Assembly (NCBI RefSeq): GCF_028688295.1
Contig: NZ_JAQTYM010000015.1
Span: 1 to 43,180, forward strand
DNA: 43,180 bases
Direction of reading: 5' to 3'
Source of the DNA: Sulfuricurvum sp.
GTDB lineage: Bacteria > Campylobacterota > Campylobacteria > Campylobacterales > Sulfurimonadaceae
Each line of letters begins with the position of its first letter. Position 1 is the stretch's first letter. This document shows, piece by piece, positions 23,484 to 32,524 of this stretch. The notes below the pieces were generated by a model. The model did no database searches. It had not been told where the DNA came from and saw only the letters and a program-made list of their open reading frames with translations. The position numbers were made by a program, and so were the translations under genes.

Positions 23484-25289
23484 GTGTGCGGTGTATTCGG
23501 AATTATCGGTGATTACAACCCTCAAAAAGCGCGTGAAGCACTTCACAAAATTGCCCATCGCGGGAGAGATCATTGCGGAATTATTGAAGAAAAAAATCTT
23601 TTTTTAGCACACAATCGTCTCTCCATTACTGATCCCCATCCTAGATCTCATCAGCCGATGCGCAGGGGAAAAATCCTCATTAGTTTTAACGGTGAGATAT
23701 ACAATCATAACAAACTTCGCGATCAATTATCGGATACACTATGGGAAAACGAAAGTGATACGGAAGTTGTATTGGCAGCGTATGCGCGATGGGGAATAGC
23801 GTGTGTGGATTATCTAGAGGGGATGTTTGCCTTTGCTATTATTGATGGAGACAAACTCTATTTGGCGCGAGATCGTTTTGGTAAAAAGCCGTTATTCTAC
23901 CATCATATAAAAGGATCTTTTGTCTTTGCTTCGGAGATTAAAGCGGTTAAACCTTTTTTATCTTCAGTGCAAATGAATAATGAAGCTCTCCATTCGTATC
24001 TCTCTTTTTTAGCACCTGTTCCTCCGTATACATTTTATCAGGGGATAGAAAAATTAGAGTCAGGTGAATGGCTTTGTTTTGAACAGGATAAAGTCACTAA
24101 GCACCGTTATTACAAGGTGCTTCAAACTCACTCACGGGTTTTCACGGATAGGGACGAAATTGTAGAAAAAATAGAGATAGAACTGCACCGATCTATTGCT
24201 ATGAGGCTTGATACAAAAGCTCCGATAGCGGCTCTTCTTTCCGGCGGGTTGGACAGTGCAATGATCTGTGCCATTGCAGCACGACAGGGAAAAAAGCTTC
24301 CCGTTTTTACCCTCGGGTATAATGAATACGGAGCGTATGATGAGAGGGCAAATGCAGCAGTTACGGCAAAGTATTTGGGGCTAGATCATACAGAAGTTAT
24401 TATTTCTCAGGATGATTTTGAGGAACATTTGGATGAGTTGTTGGTCCACATGGATGAACCGCTCAATGATCCTGCCGCATTGCCCTTATATCTATTGATG
24501 AAAAAAATAGGCTTAGATGGTTACAAAGTGGTCCTCAGTGGTGAAGGTTCAGATGAGTTATTTTTGGGATATCGGCAATATTTCGAGTATCTCGACATAG
24601 AAAAAGCTTCATCACTGCACCACAAAAACTGGCTCAAAAAATATTTTCACAGCCATTTCTCGATGAACCGCGAATGGGAGTGGTACAAACGGGTATTTGA
24701 TGAGACGCTGCTGTTTCGTACATCGGGTGAAAAATTTACCGATTTGCAGCAAAATAAACTTTGCCGTCGTAATGTTCGGGATAATGAATCACTTCGCTTT
24801 TTGCAAACCTATCGAGACGAATTTGAGCAAAGTGGACAGCGCGATCCGAGCTTATGGTACAGCATGATCGATTTGAAACTCTTCGTCGGAGAGCATTTTC
24901 TCACTAAGCTTGATCGGGTTTCGATGGCGCATACCCTCGAAGCGAGAACACCGTTTTTGGATCATCGGTTAACCGAAACGGTACTTGCTGTTGATCCTGT
25001 ACTTCGCATTGGTGGAGGGGAAAGCAAAACCCTTCTCAAGCAAATCGCCCGAAACTATCTTAGTGATGAGATTATTGATCGGAAGAAAAAAGGATTTGCC
25101 AACCCCTATATGGAGTGGTTGATTGCTTCAGGACGCCTTGATTTGATTCGGGAAGTGAATGAGAAAACGGGACTTTTTTATCCCGAAGTGATAGAAGAGT
25201 ATTTAGCGTTAGCACGTCGAGGGAAATTCAAACAACATGTATGGGGGCTCTATGTTCTCAGTCATTGGATAAATAGGGAATTATTGTAA
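23484..25289 (+). CDS. asnB: Asparagine synthetase (glutamine-hydrolysing) family
   Basis: The N-terminal class II glutaminase domain starts CGVFGIIGDY, with HRGRDHCGI and LAHNRLSI, and the C-terminal synthetase domain has LLSGGLDSAMICA (ATP pyrophosphatase loop), VVLSGEGSDELFLGY and RTPFLDHRL. AsnB makes Asn from Asp, Gln and ATP. The GTG at 23484 is the true start because Cys2 becomes the nucleophile after Met removal; an AAGG ribosome site precedes it. The 601-residue length fits. It diverges from the pgl operon. Members in polysaccharide loci (WbpS type) instead amidate sugar acids, so a role in glycan amidation is possible but unproven. Confidence 0.93.
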   Translation: MCGVFGIIGDYNPQKAREALHKIAHRGRDHCGIIEEKNLFLAHNRLSITDPHPRSHQPMRRGKILISFNGEIYNHNKLRDQLSDTLWENESDTEVVLAAYARWGIACVDYLEGMFAFAIIDGDKLYLARDRFGKKPLFYHHIKGSFVFASEIKAVKPFLSSVQMNNEALHSYLSFLAPVPPYTFYQGIEKLESGEWLCFEQDKVTKHRYYKVLQTHSRVFTDRDEIVEKIEIELHRSIAMRLDTKAPIAALLSGGLDSAMICAIAARQGKKLPVFTLGYNEYGAYDERANAAVTAKYLGLDHTEVIISQDDFEEHLDELLVHMDEPLNDPAALPLYLLMKKIGLDGYKVVLSGEGSDELFLGYRQYFEYLDIEKASSLHHKNWLKKYFHSHFSMNREWEWYKRVFDETLLFRTSGEKFTDLQQNKLCRRNVRDNESLRFLQTYRDEFEQSGQRDPSLWYSMIDLKLFVGEHFLTKLDRVSMAHTLEARTPFLDHRLTETVLAVDPVLRIGGGESKTLLKQIARNYLSDEIIDRKKKGFANPYMEWLIASGRLDLIREVNEKTGLFYPEVIEEYLALARRGKFKQHVWGLYVLSHWINRELL

Positions 25290-25291
25290 CC

Positions 25292-25786
25292 CTATTTTTC
25301 CTCCATCAACAGTGCCAGTTCCAACGTTCCGCTGATATAATTGGCAAAAAAGCTCATAATCCCTTCATCTTTATCATCAAAGTCACCGTGATACTTGTTC
25401 AGGAGTTGAATTACTCCAATAACCTCTTGACGCGAGTTAAAGATAGGGACAGCAAGAATATTACGGGTGACGAAGCCGCTTTTTTCATCGATTTTTGTTA
25501 AGAATCGGCTGTCTTCATACGGATTGTTGACAAGTTGAGCTGCTTTTTTCTGAACGGTATCACCGACGATCCCCGAATCAATACCAATAGCAATGCGTCC
25601 GATTCCATCACTGAGTTTCGTCCAAAGCATTCCTCCCTCTTGATCGACCATAAAGATTGAACATCGTTCGGCATTTACAATTGCTTTTGCTTCTTCAGAG
25701 ATACTAGGCAAGGCATCTTCGATATGATCTTGTGCATTAAGGCGTTTACCAAAATCGGCAATTCTTTTATAGATTTCTATACTCAT
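25292..25786 (-). CDS. Stand-alone GAF domain protein with cyclic-nucleotide-type NKFDE motif
   Basis: The 164-residue protein is a single GAF domain with no output domain. AERCSIFMVD, GIVGDTVQ, NNPYEDSRF and GFVTRNILAVPIF are the core elements. NKYHGDFDDKDE contains Asn130-Lys131, Phe136 and Asp140-Glu141, matching the NKxnFx3DE signature of cyclic-nucleotide-binding GAF domains in phosphodiesterases and cyclases. It may sense a nucleotide or small ligand and act on a partner protein. It overlaps its paralogue upstream by four bases and ends two bases from the convergent asnB stop. Confidence 0.88.
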   Translation of the reverse strand: MSIEIYKRIADFGKRLNAQDHIEDALPSISEEAKAIVNAERCSIFMVDQEGGMLWTKLSDGIGRIAIGIDSGIVGDTVQKKAAQLVNNPYEDSRFLTKIDEKSGFVTRNILAVPIFNSRQEVIGVIQLLNKYHGDFDDKDEGIMSFFANYISGTLELALLMEEK

Positions 25787-26304
25787 TCTATCCCTTTTCT
25801 AATAAGTGAAGCTTCATCATCGAAGAGCATAGCAAGCTCAAGGTAACCACTAATGTAATGAGCAAAAAAGATCATAAATTTAGCATCTTCAGGCGTGAAC
25901 CCTCCAATCTTATTTAAAAGTTGGAAAACGCCGATAATGCGTCGATTGGAATCAAAAATTGGGATAGAAGCAAGATTCTCAGTAACAAAGCCGGTTTTAT
26001 TGTCAACGGCATGAAAAAAACGGTCATCTTCGTAAGGGTTGTTGACTAAAATCGGTTTTCCCTCTTTTAGGGTATGCCCTACGATTCCGTCATCTTTATG
26101 AACCATAATTTTTTCGACCCCATCGGCTAATGTGCTCCAGAGCATTTCAATTTTAGGGTTGTAGATAAAAATAGAGCATCGCTCAGCTTTGATTACCTGC
26201 TTGGCATATTCTGAGATCATCGGAAGTCCCTCAGAGAGTGTCGGCCGTTTGAGTAAAGAGCGGCCAAATTCGGCCAGTGCGCTATAAGAAGCGGTGGATA
26301 TCAT
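25783..26304 (-). CDS. Stand-alone GAF domain protein, paralogue with altered NKFDE motif
   Basis: This 173-residue single-GAF protein is clearly a paralogue of the next gene: both share AERCSIF, GIVG, NNPYEDxRF, GFVTxN and a QLLNK segment. Here the ligand motif reads NKIGGFTPEDA: Asn131, Lys132, Phe136 and Asp140 remain but the final Glu is Ala141 and the spacing is one shorter. The tandem copies overlap (ATGA) and are likely to form hetero- or homodimers. No enzyme or DNA-binding domain is attached, so the output must be another protein. Confidence 0.86.
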   Translation of the reverse strand: MISTASYSALAEFGRSLLKRPTLSEGLPMISEYAKQVIKAERCSIFIYNPKIEMLWSTLADGVEKIMVHKDDGIVGHTLKEGKPILVNNPYEDDRFFHAVDNKTGFVTENLASIPIFDSNRRIIGVFQLLNKIGGFTPEDAKFMIFFAHYISGYLELAMLFDDEASLIRKGIE

Positions 26305-26396
26305 TCAATTACCTTTTGTGAAGAATTCACGGAAAAGTAAATCGTATCCATTTAAAGCTAAAAATCAAATCAACAGAGAGGTAATAATTAAAGATT

Positions 26397-26412
26397 TCCC
26401 CTAAGTAGGGGA
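26397..26412 (-). terminator. Short hairpin after the DUF465 gene
   Basis: TCCCCT-AAGT-AGGGGA forms a perfect 6-bp stem just beyond the stop codon of the DUF465 gene. The following minus-strand bases (AATCTTTAATTATT) are T-rich but interrupted, so it is a weak terminator at best. Confidence 0.3.
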
Positions 26413-26424
26413 GAGGAGGATAAA

Positions 26425-26661
26425 TTAGAGGTTGTTTGCTTTTTTGTATTCGATGATCATTGCATAAGCTTCATCTTTAAGCAATAATTTTTCTTTTTTG
26501 AGTTTTTCAAGCTCAAGATCTGTCATTGGGACTTCACCATTTTCGGCTTTTGTAATTTGATTGTCAAGATCGTTATGACGATCAAAAATTTTCAAAAAGT
26601 GGGCATTTGCCGCATCATTTTGTTTCATTTGGGTGATTACATCGCGGTATTCGTGCAACAT
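26425..26661 (-). CDS. DUF465 / YdcH-family small protein
   Basis: This 78-residue protein starts MLHEYRDVITQMKQNDAANA and has FDRHNDLDNQITKAENG and LEKLKKEKLLLKDEAYAMI. The two-helix pattern with a central Asn-Asp-Leu-Asp and a KKEKLxLKDE end is that of the YdcH (DUF465) family, whose function is not established. No signal or membrane segment is seen. It lies alone between the GAF pair and dcd. Confidence 0.85.
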   Translation of the reverse strand: MLHEYRDVITQMKQNDAANAHFLKIFDRHNDLDNQITKAENGEVPMTDLELEKLKKEKLLLKDEAYAMIIEYKKANNL

Positions 26662-26703
26662 TAAGTGTCCTTGCGTGGAAATTTATCGGAATTATAGCAC
26701 TAC

Positions 26704-27264
26704 TTAATTTAAAATCCGTGGAAGAGTGATTCCCTCTTGTCCTTGATACTTTCCACTTTTGTCTTTATAAGAAGTTTCGCACATTTCATCCCCTTGTAAA
26801 AAAAGAACTTGTGCGATCCCCTCATTGGCATAGATTTTTGCCGGTAAAGGGGTGGTATTGGAGATCTCGATGGTGATGTGGCCTTCGAATTCCGGTTCAA
26901 ACGGTGTGACGTTTACGATGATACCACAGCGTGCATAGGTCGATTTACCCAAACAAATTGCTAAGACGTCACGAGGAATTTTAAAATACTCTACCGTACG
27001 TGCTAACGCAAATGAATTTGGGGGAACGATGCATACATCGCCAGTGAAATCGACTACATTCATATCGTCGAAATGTTTTGGGTCAACAACGGTGGAATTA
27101 AGATTGGTGAAAATCTTAAATTCGTTCGTCACACGGATATCGTACCCGTACGAACTAAGGCCGTAACTAACGACTCCAACCCCTACTTGATCTTCGCAAA
27201 ATGGGGTTATCATCCCCTCGTTTAATGCCTTTTCCCGTATCCATCCGTCACTTTTGAGACCCAT
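26704..27264 (-). CDS. dcd: dCTP deaminase
   Basis: Dcd deaminates dCTP to dUTP, feeding dTMP synthesis. The 186-residue protein fits the family length and contains [58 protein letters not shown] and [19 protein letters not shown]. The Ser/Arg/Glu residues of the trimeric active site lie in KSTYARCG and the EGHITIE strand. It is divergent from accB, with 72 bases between start codons. Confidence 0.96.
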   Translation of the reverse strand: MGLKSDGWIREKALNEGMITPFCEDQVGVGVVSYGLSSYGYDIRVTNEFKIFTNLNSTVVDPKHFDDMNVVDFTGDVCIVPPNSFALARTVEYFKIPRDVLAICLGKSTYARCGIIVNVTPFEPEFEGHITIEISNTTPLPAKIYANEGIAQVLFLQGDEMCETSYKDKSGKYQGQEGITLPRILN

Positions 27265-27336
27265 ATTCTATCCGTTCTTAATTTTATTTGTGGTAGTATA
27301 GCACATCTATTACCCTACTTTTAGGAGCATTTTCCG

Positions 27337-27792
27337 ATGGATATGAAACAAATCAAAGCACTTTTGCAAGAGTTTGACGCAAGTACTCTTTCAAAATTAA
27401 AAATTACTCAAGACGCTTTTTCAATTGAACTAGAAAAAAATATAGGTGTGGTTGCCGCACCTATGATGGCGGCTCCTGTCGCAGTAGCAGCTCCTGCAAT
27501 TGCAGTATCTGCTGTAGCTGAAAGTGCAGCTCCGGCTGCTGTAGCTCATACAGGTGATATGATCGTTTCTCCAATGGTTGGAACATTTTATGCCTCACCA
27601 TCTCCTGATTCGGCCCCGTTTGTAAAAGTAGGTGACCGCGTGAAAAAAGGGCAAGTTATCGCGGTACTCGAAGCGATGAAAATCATGAATGAACTTGAAG
27701 CAGAATTTGATTGTAAAATTGTGAGTATTCTAGTCTCTGATTCTCAGGCAGTTGAGTACGATATGCCATTATTTGCTGTTGAGAAGCTCTAA
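27337..27792 (+). CDS. accB: Biotin carboxyl carrier protein of acetyl-CoA carboxylase
   Basis: AccB carries carboxybiotin between biotin carboxylase and the carboxyltransferase in the first step of fatty acid synthesis. The 151-residue protein has an N-terminal helical part, a flexible Ala/Pro/Val-rich linker (about 38-70) and a biotinyl domain with VLEAMKIMNEL, where Lys115 is biotinylated. SPMVGTFYASPSPDSAPFV is the domain's opening strand. A ribosome site (AGGAG) precedes the ATG. accC follows after two bases. Confidence 0.97.
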   Translation: MDMKQIKALLQEFDASTLSKLKITQDAFSIELEKNIGVVAAPMMAAPVAVAAPAIAVSAVAESAAPAAVAHTGDMIVSPMVGTFYASPSPDSAPFVKVGDRVKKGQVIAVLEAMKIMNELEAEFDCKIVSILVSDSQAVEYDMPLFAVEKL

Positions 27793-27794
27793 CT

Positions 27795-29135
27795 ATGGCG
27801 GAAATTAAACGTATTTTAGTCGCAAATCGCGGCGAGATTGCGCTTCGTGCTATTCGTACGATTAAAGAGATGGGAAAAGAAGCAGTAGCGGTTTATTCCA
27901 CTGCGGATAAAGATGCATCCTATCTAAAACTTGCCGATGCTGCGATTTGTATTGGCGCCGCTTCAAGCTCTCAAAGTTACCTGAACATTCCTGCAATTAT
28001 CGCTGCGTGTGAAATCAGTGGATGTGATGCAGTGTTTCCGGGATATGGATTTTTGTCTGAAAATCAACATTTCGTTGAAATCTGTACCCACCATGGGATT
28101 AAATTTATCGGACCGACTCCTGAAGTAATGGTGATGATGTCTGATAAATCGAAAGCGAAAGATGTCATGATTGCCGCAGGTGTTCCGGTTGTTCCGGGTT
28201 CTGATGGTGCGATCAAAGATATTGCTGAAGCCAAAGTGCGTGCGAAGGAAGTTGGTTATCCGATTATCCTTAAAGCTGCAGCCGGTGGCGGTGGACGCGG
28301 GATGCGTGTGGTTGAAGACGAAAGCTATGTCGAAAATGCTTTTTTAGCAGCAGAAGCGGAAGCGATCGGTGCATTTGGCGATGGTACGATTTACATGGAA
28401 AAATTCATTAAAAATCCACGTCACATCGAAGTACAAGTGATTGCCGACTCTCATGGGAATGTTCTTCATATCGGTGAGCGTGACTGTTCCATGCAGCGTC
28501 GTCATCAAAAACTGATTGAAGAGTCTCCTGCGGTAGCATTGACCCCTGAAATTCGTGCCGCATTGCACGAGTCAGCGGTTCGTGCAACTAAATACATCAA
28601 ATATGAGGGTGCAGGGACATTTGAGTATCTCCTTGATGCCGATAAAAATTTCTATTTTATGGAGATGAATACTCGTCTTCAAGTTGAGCATACTGTTTCT
28701 GAGATGGTGAGCGGTTTGGATTTGATCGAGATGATGATTCGTGTTGCCGAGGGTGAAGTATTGCCTGCGCAAGATAGCGTTGTTCTTACTGGCCACTCAA
28801 TCGAATGTCGTATTACAGCAGAAGACCCGATCAAATTTTTACCAAGTCCGGGGAAAATCACCCAATGGATTGCTCCGGGCGGACGTAACGTTCGTATTGA
28901 TACTCATGCTCACGCTGGGTATATCGTACCTTCTACTTATGATTCGATGATCGGTAAATTGATTGTGTACGGAAAAGATCGTAATGATGCTATCGCACGG
29001 ATGCATCGAGCGTTGAGCGAGTTTACGATTACAGGGATTCGAACAACGATCCCTTTTCATTTGAAAATGATGCAAAATCCTGATTTTATCAACAACAACT
29101 TCGACACCAAATACCTCGAAAACTATAACGGCTAA
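27795..29135 (+). CDS. accC: Biotin carboxylase of acetyl-CoA carboxylase
   Basis: AccC carboxylates biotin on AccB with ATP and bicarbonate. The 446-residue protein has the N-terminal domain RILVANRGEIALRAIRT, FPGYGFLSEN, the ATP-grasp glycine loop AAAGGGGRGMR, RDCSMQRRHQKLIEESPA and FMEMNTRLQVEHTVSEMV with the catalytic Glu, Asn and Arg. No carboxyltransferase or carrier domain is fused, and the adjacent separate accB fits the bacterial heteromeric ACC. Confidence 0.97.
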   Translation: MAEIKRILVANRGEIALRAIRTIKEMGKEAVAVYSTADKDASYLKLADAAICIGAASSSQSYLNIPAIIAACEISGCDAVFPGYGFLSENQHFVEICTHHGIKFIGPTPEVMVMMSDKSKAKDVMIAAGVPVVPGSDGAIKDIAEAKVRAKEVGYPIILKAAAGGGGRGMRVVEDESYVENAFLAAEAEAIGAFGDGTIYMEKFIKNPRHIEVQVIADSHGNVLHIGERDCSMQRRHQKLIEESPAVALTPEIRAALHESAVRATKYIKYEGAGTFEYLLDADKNFYFMEMNTRLQVEHTVSEMVSGLDLIEMMIRVAEGEVLPAQDSVVLTGHSIECRITAEDPIKFLPSPGKITQWIAPGGRNVRIDTHAHAGYIVPSTYDSMIGKLIVYGKDRNDAIARMHRALSEFTITGIRTTIPFHLKMMQNPDFINNNFDTKYLENYNG

Positions 29136-29241
29136 TTGCCGTTATAACTCTTTCTAAATTCATCGTATTAAAACTCTTTTTTAGATTGTTTTCATTAAAC
29201 TGTTTCTTATACAGGCTGTAATAGTCATTCAAGGGGTAAAG

Positions 29242-31371
29242 GTGAATAATCTTAGTATTGCACAAAAAGTCCATATTCCGCTCGTAGCGTCTATTGTTAT
29301 CGGATTTGTGGTTGTCTTGATTAACTATTGGCTCTCTGTAGATCAGATTCGTGAAGAGAGTTATGCTACTCAATCTAAAGAGATGAAAACCGTCTTTACT
29401 GAAGCATTGGAATCAAAAAACAGTGTTGGCATTACAAATGCGATTAATATTGCAAAAAATAGTGCCGTCATTAACGGCCTCAGTAGTGGTGATCGAGAGG
29501 GGACGTTAAAAAGTCTCAAATCACTCTCAAAAGAGTATAAAGAGCACACAAAATTTGGAAATATCAAAATCCATGTCCATGATAAGGATGTCCGTAGTTT
29601 TATCCGTGTTTGGAAACCCGAAAAGTTCGGAGATGACCTAAGTAGTTTCCGTAAAACAATTTTAGCAGTTAAAGAGACACGAAAACCTCTTGTTGCTATC
29701 GAAGTTGGGGTGGCAGGATTGGAGCTACGTGGGATTGCTCCTATCGAATTGGATGGTGAATATTTGGGTTCTGTCGAATTTATGCAAGGGCTTAACTCGG
29801 TTGTTAAAGATTTACAAAAAAACTTTGGGACTGAACTTATTATTGTAATTGATAACCGCTATTTAGAGAATGCAAAAGAGTTGCAAGATGCTCCAAAAAT
29901 TGCTAAAGATTATACCTTAGCCGTTAAAGAGGATGTTGTTAATAAAACATTTTTATCTGAATTGAATACGATAGAGTTTGATCCTAAAGCAGGCGCTTTT
30001 AACACAGATAATTATTACGTTACTCCAATTGCGATCAAAGATTTTTCAGGTGAAAATGTTGGGTATGCGTTTAGTGCAAAAGAATTAGCAACCGTTGAGG
30101 CGATCATTAGTCAATCGGAAGATTCCCTTATGCGGCAAGTGGTTATTATGGCGGTTTTAGACGGTTTTATTCTTTTCTTATTGATTTGGATTGTGCGACG
30201 TGCGGTAATTGATCCGATTGAACATTTAGATCACATAGCAGAAGAATTGGGCAGTGGTGAAGCAGATTTAAGCAAACGTTTGCAAATTAATTCGAACGAT
30301 GAGATTGGAAAAGCGGCAAAGAGTTTTAATATTTTTATCGATAAAGTTCAAAAAATTGCTGAAACAGCTCAACTACGAGCGCAAGAAGCGATGTTTGCAA
30401 AAAGTGAATCGGAAAATCAGGTACAAAAAAATGATATGTCATTATCACTTGCGAGACAAATGATTCGTGGTTCTATTTCGAACGCGGGAAGTCTTCGTAC
30501 TTCTTTGGAAGGAAATATCAAAAATCTTCATGAGGTTAATGAGCTTAATTATGATACCGGTAAAGTTGTTGATGATGTGAGTAATCAAACGGATGAAATC
30601 ATGGCGAGTATGTCAAATATTACAGAAATGATTAATGACTCAAGGGCTAATTCAGAACAACTCAATCACAATGTAAGTGAAATCTCCAATGTTATTACCC
30701 TTATTAAAGATATTTCGGACCAAACCAATTTGTTGGCTCTTAATGCAGCCATTGAAGCAGCGCGTGCAGGTGAACATGGACGAGGGTTTGCCGTTGTAGC
30801 GGATGAAGTGCGAAAACTTGCTGAACGCACCCAAAAAGCAACTAGCGAAGTGGAAGCCAACATTAGTGTGTTAAAGCAAAACTCTATAGGGATGCTTGAA
30901 AATAGTGAGCGAGTAGAAGAGCAGGCACATTCTTCGTCTGAAAAATTGGATAAATTTAAATCCATCATGGATAAATTAATTCAAAACGTAGAGCAAATTA
31001 AAGAAGACAATCAATCGATTAGTTATGAAATTTTTGCAAATATGGCAAAAATTGATCATATGATTTTCAAAAATAATGCTTATTCTGCCGGTTTTGAAGG
31101 GGAAGTGGCTCAGCAATTTAGCGATCACCATACATGTGCACTGGGTAAGTGGTATGAACAAGGAGAGGGCAGAACTACTTTCTCTTCACATCCGGTGTAC
31201 GCAAAAATGCTTGAACCACACAAGAGAGTGCATGAAGAGGTACGTAAAGCAATGCAATTACTCAGTGAAGATCCGAGTAAAAATGGGAAAGCGATTGCAC
31301 AATGTTTTGAAAAAGCAGAAGAAGCAAGTGATGAACTTTTCGGTATTCTCAATGAGATGGTGGAATCGTAA
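29242..31371 (+). CDS. Methyl-accepting chemotaxis protein with C-terminal CZB zinc-binding domain
   Basis: This 709-residue receptor starts with GTG after AAGGGG. It has a membrane helix at about 13-35, a periplasmic Cache-like sensor to about 295 ([28 protein letters not shown]), a second helix and a HAMP domain. The signalling hairpin tip [19 protein letters not shown] lies near 494-512. A chemoreceptor zinc-binding domain follows: His606, His629-x2-Cys632 in [11 protein letters not shown], and a later [15 protein letters not shown] supply the 3-His/1-Cys site. CZB domains are linked to sensing of hypochlorous acid or zinc state. It therefore joins a periplasmic ligand sensor to a cytoplasmic redox or zinc sensor. 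The gene stands alone. Confidence 0.94.
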   Translation: MNNLSIAQKVHIPLVASIVIGFVVVLINYWLSVDQIREESYATQSKEMKTVFTEALESKNSVGITNAINIAKNSAVINGLSSGDREGTLKSLKSLSKEYKEHTKFGNIKIHVHDKDVRSFIRVWKPEKFGDDLSSFRKTILAVKETRKPLVAIEVGVAGLELRGIAPIELDGEYLGSVEFMQGLNSVVKDLQKNFGTELIIVIDNRYLENAKELQDAPKIAKDYTLAVKEDVVNKTFLSELNTIEFDPKAGAFNTDNYYVTPIAIKDFSGENVGYAFSAKELATVEAIISQSEDSLMRQVVIMAVLDGFILFLLIWIVRRAVIDPIEHLDHIAEELGSGEADLSKRLQINSNDEIGKAAKSFNIFIDKVQKIAETAQLRAQEAMFAKSESENQVQKNDMSLSLARQMIRGSISNAGSLRTSLEGNIKNLHEVNELNYDTGKVVDDVSNQTDEIMASMSNITEMINDSRANSEQLNHNVSEISNVITLIKDISDQTNLLALNAAIEAARAGEHGRGFAVVADEVRKLAERTQKATSEVEANISVLKQNSIGMLENSERVEEQAHSSSEKLDKFKSIMDKLIQNVEQIKEDNQSISYEIFANMAKIDHMIFKNNAYSAGFEGEVAQQFSDHHTCALGKWYEQGEGRTTFSSHPVYAKMLEPHKRVHEEVRKAMQLLSEDPSKNGKAIAQCFEKAEEASDELFGILNEMVES

Positions 31372-31595
31372 AGATTCCTTCCTATCTGCTACACACTAAA
31401 ACGAATGCATCCGTTTTAGTGGCAAGGACTCCTTCGGCTATGCTTAAGCATATAGCCTTTGGTTTCAAAGCTAAAAAATTCAAGCAGTTGAATTTTCTGA
31501 CGCTTTTCACCTTTGCAATCCCCTAAAGCTACAAAAACTAGGTTTTTGAGAATTTTAGTGGTATTCATACGCTCTTTTTAGCAAAGTGCGTAAGG
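31372..31595. other. Gene-free convergent junction with several inverted repeats
   Basis: This 224-base gap between the chemoreceptor and the SurA-like gene contains four hairpins: CACTAAAACG/CGTTTTAGTG at 31394-31421 (perfect 10 bp), GGCTATGC/GCATATAGCC near 31436-31457, AAAATTCAA/TTGAATTTT at 31475-31496 (perfect 9 bp, four-base loop), and CAAAAAC/GTTTTTG near 31534-31550. None has a classic long T-tract. No open frame with a ribosome site was found. Confidence 0.6.
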
Positions 31596-32432
31596 TTAGT
31601 TCGGTAAACGGACAATTTTGATATCTGCATTAAGACGAAGTCGGGTGAAGTAATCATTCAAGACTTGATTTCGTTTCTCTCCCACAATCGCATTGGCAAT
31701 TTGAGGTCTGATAGATTCAAGATTTTCAGTGACAACATTGTTTTTATCGCGAATATAAAAACTCATAAATCCATTTTTTCCATTTGGCAAAACGGGGCTA
31801 AAATTTCCATTTGGTGTTTTATTAAGGATCTGGGCTAATTGTGGATTGATTTTATTATAAGGGATAGTTTCGTCTTTATTTTTAATTATTTCAATGTCGC
31901 GCATTGGATCGGCAATTTTTGCCATTAATGCCTCTTGAGATGAGGAAAAGTACGTCGTAACATCGAAACTCTCGGGGCGTGAAAATTCATCCAAATGGAG
32001 TTGGTAATATTCATTTTCCTCTTCAGTAGTAGGTTGCCCCATTTTAGAAAAAGCGATAGCACTATAGAGTTTTTGCCCTTTGATAGTCTCTTCTACTTTT
32101 ATTTTTAAATCTTTTTCACTAAGTCCGCGTACGCTCTGCATAGCGTTTAAAAATTGTTCCATAGAGAGATTATTCTGTGCTGCCATACGGGTGAGTTCTT
32201 CATTGATTTCAGCAGAAGAAACGGTAATTTTTTTCTCTACTGCTTCGAGTTGTTCTAATTTTTTACGGATTAGGGTATCGGCACTTTGCGCAGCACTGGT
32301 ACCACTGAGTTTCATCTCTTCTTGCACCTCATAAAGGGTGATAGGGGTGTTTTTAACCAACACTGCCACACCGCCGATAGGGGCGCTCCATAAAAAAGTA
32401 GCGAGTAACGCTGAAAGGGTGAGAGAACGCAT
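31596..32432 (-). CDS. SurA-like periplasmic chaperone
   Basis: The protein starts at the ATG at 32432 (278 residues), which has an AGGAG ribosome site and opens with a signal peptide (RSLTLSALLATFLWSAPIGG). A longer frame to 32591 would run into gltX and lacks a signal peptide, so it is rejected. VLVKNTPITLYEVQEEM and the helical ADTLIRKKLEQLEAVEKK match the SurA N-terminal chaperone region. The C-terminal half (SFDVTTYFSSSQEALMAKI, NGFMSFYIRDKN) looks like a diverged parvulin domain, so isomerase activity is doubtful. The gene diverges from gltX as the SurA-like Cj1289 does from its gltX neighbour in Campylobacter. It should aid folding of outer-membrane proteins. Confidence 0.83.
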   Translation of the reverse strand: MRSLTLSALLATFLWSAPIGGVAVLVKNTPITLYEVQEEMKLSGTSAAQSADTLIRKKLEQLEAVEKKITVSSAEINEELTRMAAQNNLSMEQFLNAMQSVRGLSEKDLKIKVEETIKGQKLYSAIAFSKMGQPTTEEENEYYQLHLDEFSRPESFDVTTYFSSSQEALMAKIADPMRDIEIIKNKDETIPYNKINPQLAQILNKTPNGNFSPVLPNGKNGFMSFYIRDKNNVVTENLESIRPQIANAIVGEKRNQVLNDYFTRLRLNADIKIVRLPN

Positions 32433-32524
32433 TGATGCTCCTATGCAAAAGTTTCCTATTTTACCCGCTTTTAACATAGCCTTAACTAAAATTGCGCAAT
32501 TGCATCCAATAAAGGATTTTACAC

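Noticed and set aside
25290-25291. A terminator between the convergent asnB and GAF genes
   Set aside because: Only two bases separate the stop codons and no hairpin with a T-tract was found there.
31394-31421. Perfect inverted repeat after the chemoreceptor as an intrinsic terminator
   Set aside because: The stem is AT-rich and is followed by GGCAAGG, with no T-tract.
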